From: an uncultured Oscillospiraceae bacterium
Lineage (GTDB): Bacteria; Bacillota; Clostridia; Oscillospirales; Oscillospiraceae
Reading direction: 5' to 3'
Assembly: GCA_934655935.1 (NCBI GenBank)
Contig: CAKUHJ010000036.1
Coordinates: 1-15,345 of the forward strand
DNA: 15,345 nucleotides
The position numbers were made by a program, and so were the translations under genes. The notes under the pieces were generated by a model. That model had not been told where the DNA came from. It was given only the letters and a program-made list of their open reading frames with translations, and did not search any database. How positions within the stretch are numbered: position 1 is the stretch's first letter; the number at the start of each line of letters is the position of its first letter. Of this stretch, positions 14,561 through 15,345 are shown piece by piece.

Positions 14561-15345
14561 TTGGTAGAACGCAAGGAATATTTGGGGCAACTGATCGGCT
14601 GGAAAGAGGAACAGGTCATCAAGGTTGTGACCGGCATCCGCCGCTGCGGAAAATCCACACTGCTGATGCAGTATCAGGCGTGGCTCCGGAAAAACGGCGT
14701 GCCGGACGCGCAGATCGTATCTGTGAACTTTGAAGAACTGGAATACGAGGAGCTGCTGGACTACAAAAAGCTGTACGCATATCTGAAAGAGCGGCTGGTC
14801 GCCGGAAAGACGACCTACATCTTCCTTGATGAGATTCAGAAAGTTCCCGACTTTGAAAAGGTCGTAGACAGTCTGTATGTCAAGCCGAATGTGGACATCT
14901 ATATTACAGGCTCGAACGCATATCTGCTCTCCGGTGATCTGGCAACACTCCTGACCGGGCGCTATGTGGAAATTCGGATGCTGCCGCTCTCGTTTGGGGA
15001 GTTCCTTGCCATCACAGAGCTGGATGCCGAGCGCGGTCTTGCAGAATATCTGAGAGACGGTGCGCTGCCTTACGTCGCCAAGATGAGCAGAACGCCGGAA
15101 AAGGTGGAAACCTATTTAGAGGGCATCTACAACACGGTCATTGTCAAGGATATTGAGGACCGGCAGGCGCGCAGGGAAAGCGACCCCGGCAAGCGGAAGA
15201 TCACGGATATTGCGCTGCTGAAAACAATCGCCAAATATCTTGCAAGCGTGGTAGGCAGTCCGGTTTCCATCCGCAGCATCACGGACTATCTGATCTCCAG
15301 CGGCAGAAAAATTTCTCCGAATACTGTCAATGACTATGTAGAGGC
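14561..15345 (+). CDS. AAA ATPase with DUF4143-type architecture (partial, 3' end missing)
   Basis: The frame opens at a TTG (14561), 8 nt after AAGGAGG (14546-14552), and stays open to the window end, giving 261 residues. The N-terminal AAA (AAA_14) domain has Walker A GIRRCGKST at 25-33, Walker B YIFLDEIQKV with Asp90 and Glu91, a sensor-like ITGSNAYLL, and TGRYVEIRMLPLSFGEFL. The following helical part (GIYNTVIVKDIEDR, ITDYLISSGRKISPNTVNDYVE) matches the winged-helix-like region that precedes DUF4143. These ATPases are frequent accessory genes of gut Bacillota and Bacteroidota; their function is not established. GC content looks lower than in the operons upstream, and it has its own promoter, both suggesting horizontal acquisition. 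Confidence 0.93.
   Translation, partial: MVERKEYLGQLIGWKEEQVIKVVTGIRRCGKSTLLMQYQAWLRKNGVPDAQIVSVNFEELEYEELLDYKKLYAYLKERLVAGKTTYIFLDEIQKVPDFEKVVDSLYVKPNVDIYITGSNAYLLSGDLATLLTGRYVEIRMLPLSFGEFLAITELDAERGLAEYLRDGALPYVAKMSRTPEKVETYLEGIYNTVIVKDIEDRQARRESDPGKRKITDIALLKTIAKYLASVVGSPVSIRSITDYLISSGRKISPNTVNDYVE

Noticed and set aside
14503..14733. A + strand frame of 76 codons starting at the -35 region of the AAA ATPase promoter
   Set aside because: It starts inside the promoter and overlaps the ATPase gene in another frame; the frame from 14561 contains the Walker motifs.
1..15345. CRISPR arrays, tRNA or rRNA genes, insertion sequences
   Set aside because: No regularly spaced repeats, no cloverleaf-like or rRNA segments, and no transposase or terminal inverted repeats were seen on either strand.

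Overview
The window reads as a GC-rich chromosomal segment from an anaerobic Bacillota, most likely an Oscillospiraceae-type Clostridia. That placement is inferred from the gene content, from strong AAGGAGG-type ribosome binding sites with occasional TTG starts, from a YidC of the Gram-positive lipoprotein type, and from an SLH-domain surface protein. All genes that can be supported lie on the + strand. The long minus-strand open frames are antisense shadows caused by GC-rich third codon positions.

Positions 1-7404 hold a tight gene string: the 3' end of a U32-family peptidase, maf, mreC, mreD, mrdA (PBP2), lepA and hemW. Gaps are 11-32 nt, with a 1-nt overlap between mreD and mrdA, so this is probably one transcription unit whose promoter lies upstream of the window. 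It combines cell-elongation machinery (MreC, MreD, PBP2) with a nucleotide pyrophosphatase, a translation GTPase and a radical-SAM heme-related protein. mreB is not in the window. No convincing terminator follows hemW.

Positions 7478-10904 hold the rpmH-rnpA-yidD-yidC-jag cluster. It has a near-consensus promoter, a roughly 105-nt structured leader in front of rpmH, and a strong intrinsic terminator after jag. The genes link a ribosomal protein, the RNase P protein, a membrane-insertion helper, the membrane insertase and an RNA-binding protein. In most Bacillota this cluster sits between dnaA and mnmE; here hemW and a surface-protein gene flank it instead.

Positions 10930-14265 are a self-contained unit for a 1030-residue secreted SLH-domain protein, probably an S-layer or major surface protein. 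It has a good promoter preceded by direct and inverted repeats, a leader hairpin, codon use unlike its neighbours, and a UUCG-loop terminator. Its non-SLH part (about 820 residues) matches no family I recognise, but it contains one EF-hand-like calcium-loop sequence.

Positions 14266-14560 are non-coding and become AT-rich, with several short symmetric elements and a good promoter. This promoter drives a DUF4143-type AAA ATPase gene (TTG start at 14561) that runs off the window end. Its lower GC content and private promoter suggest accessory DNA.

I did not find a clearly new multi-gene system. The best leads are the regulatory architecture and unknown ectodomain of the surface-protein gene, the structured rpmH leader, and the operator-like repeats before the AAA ATPase.
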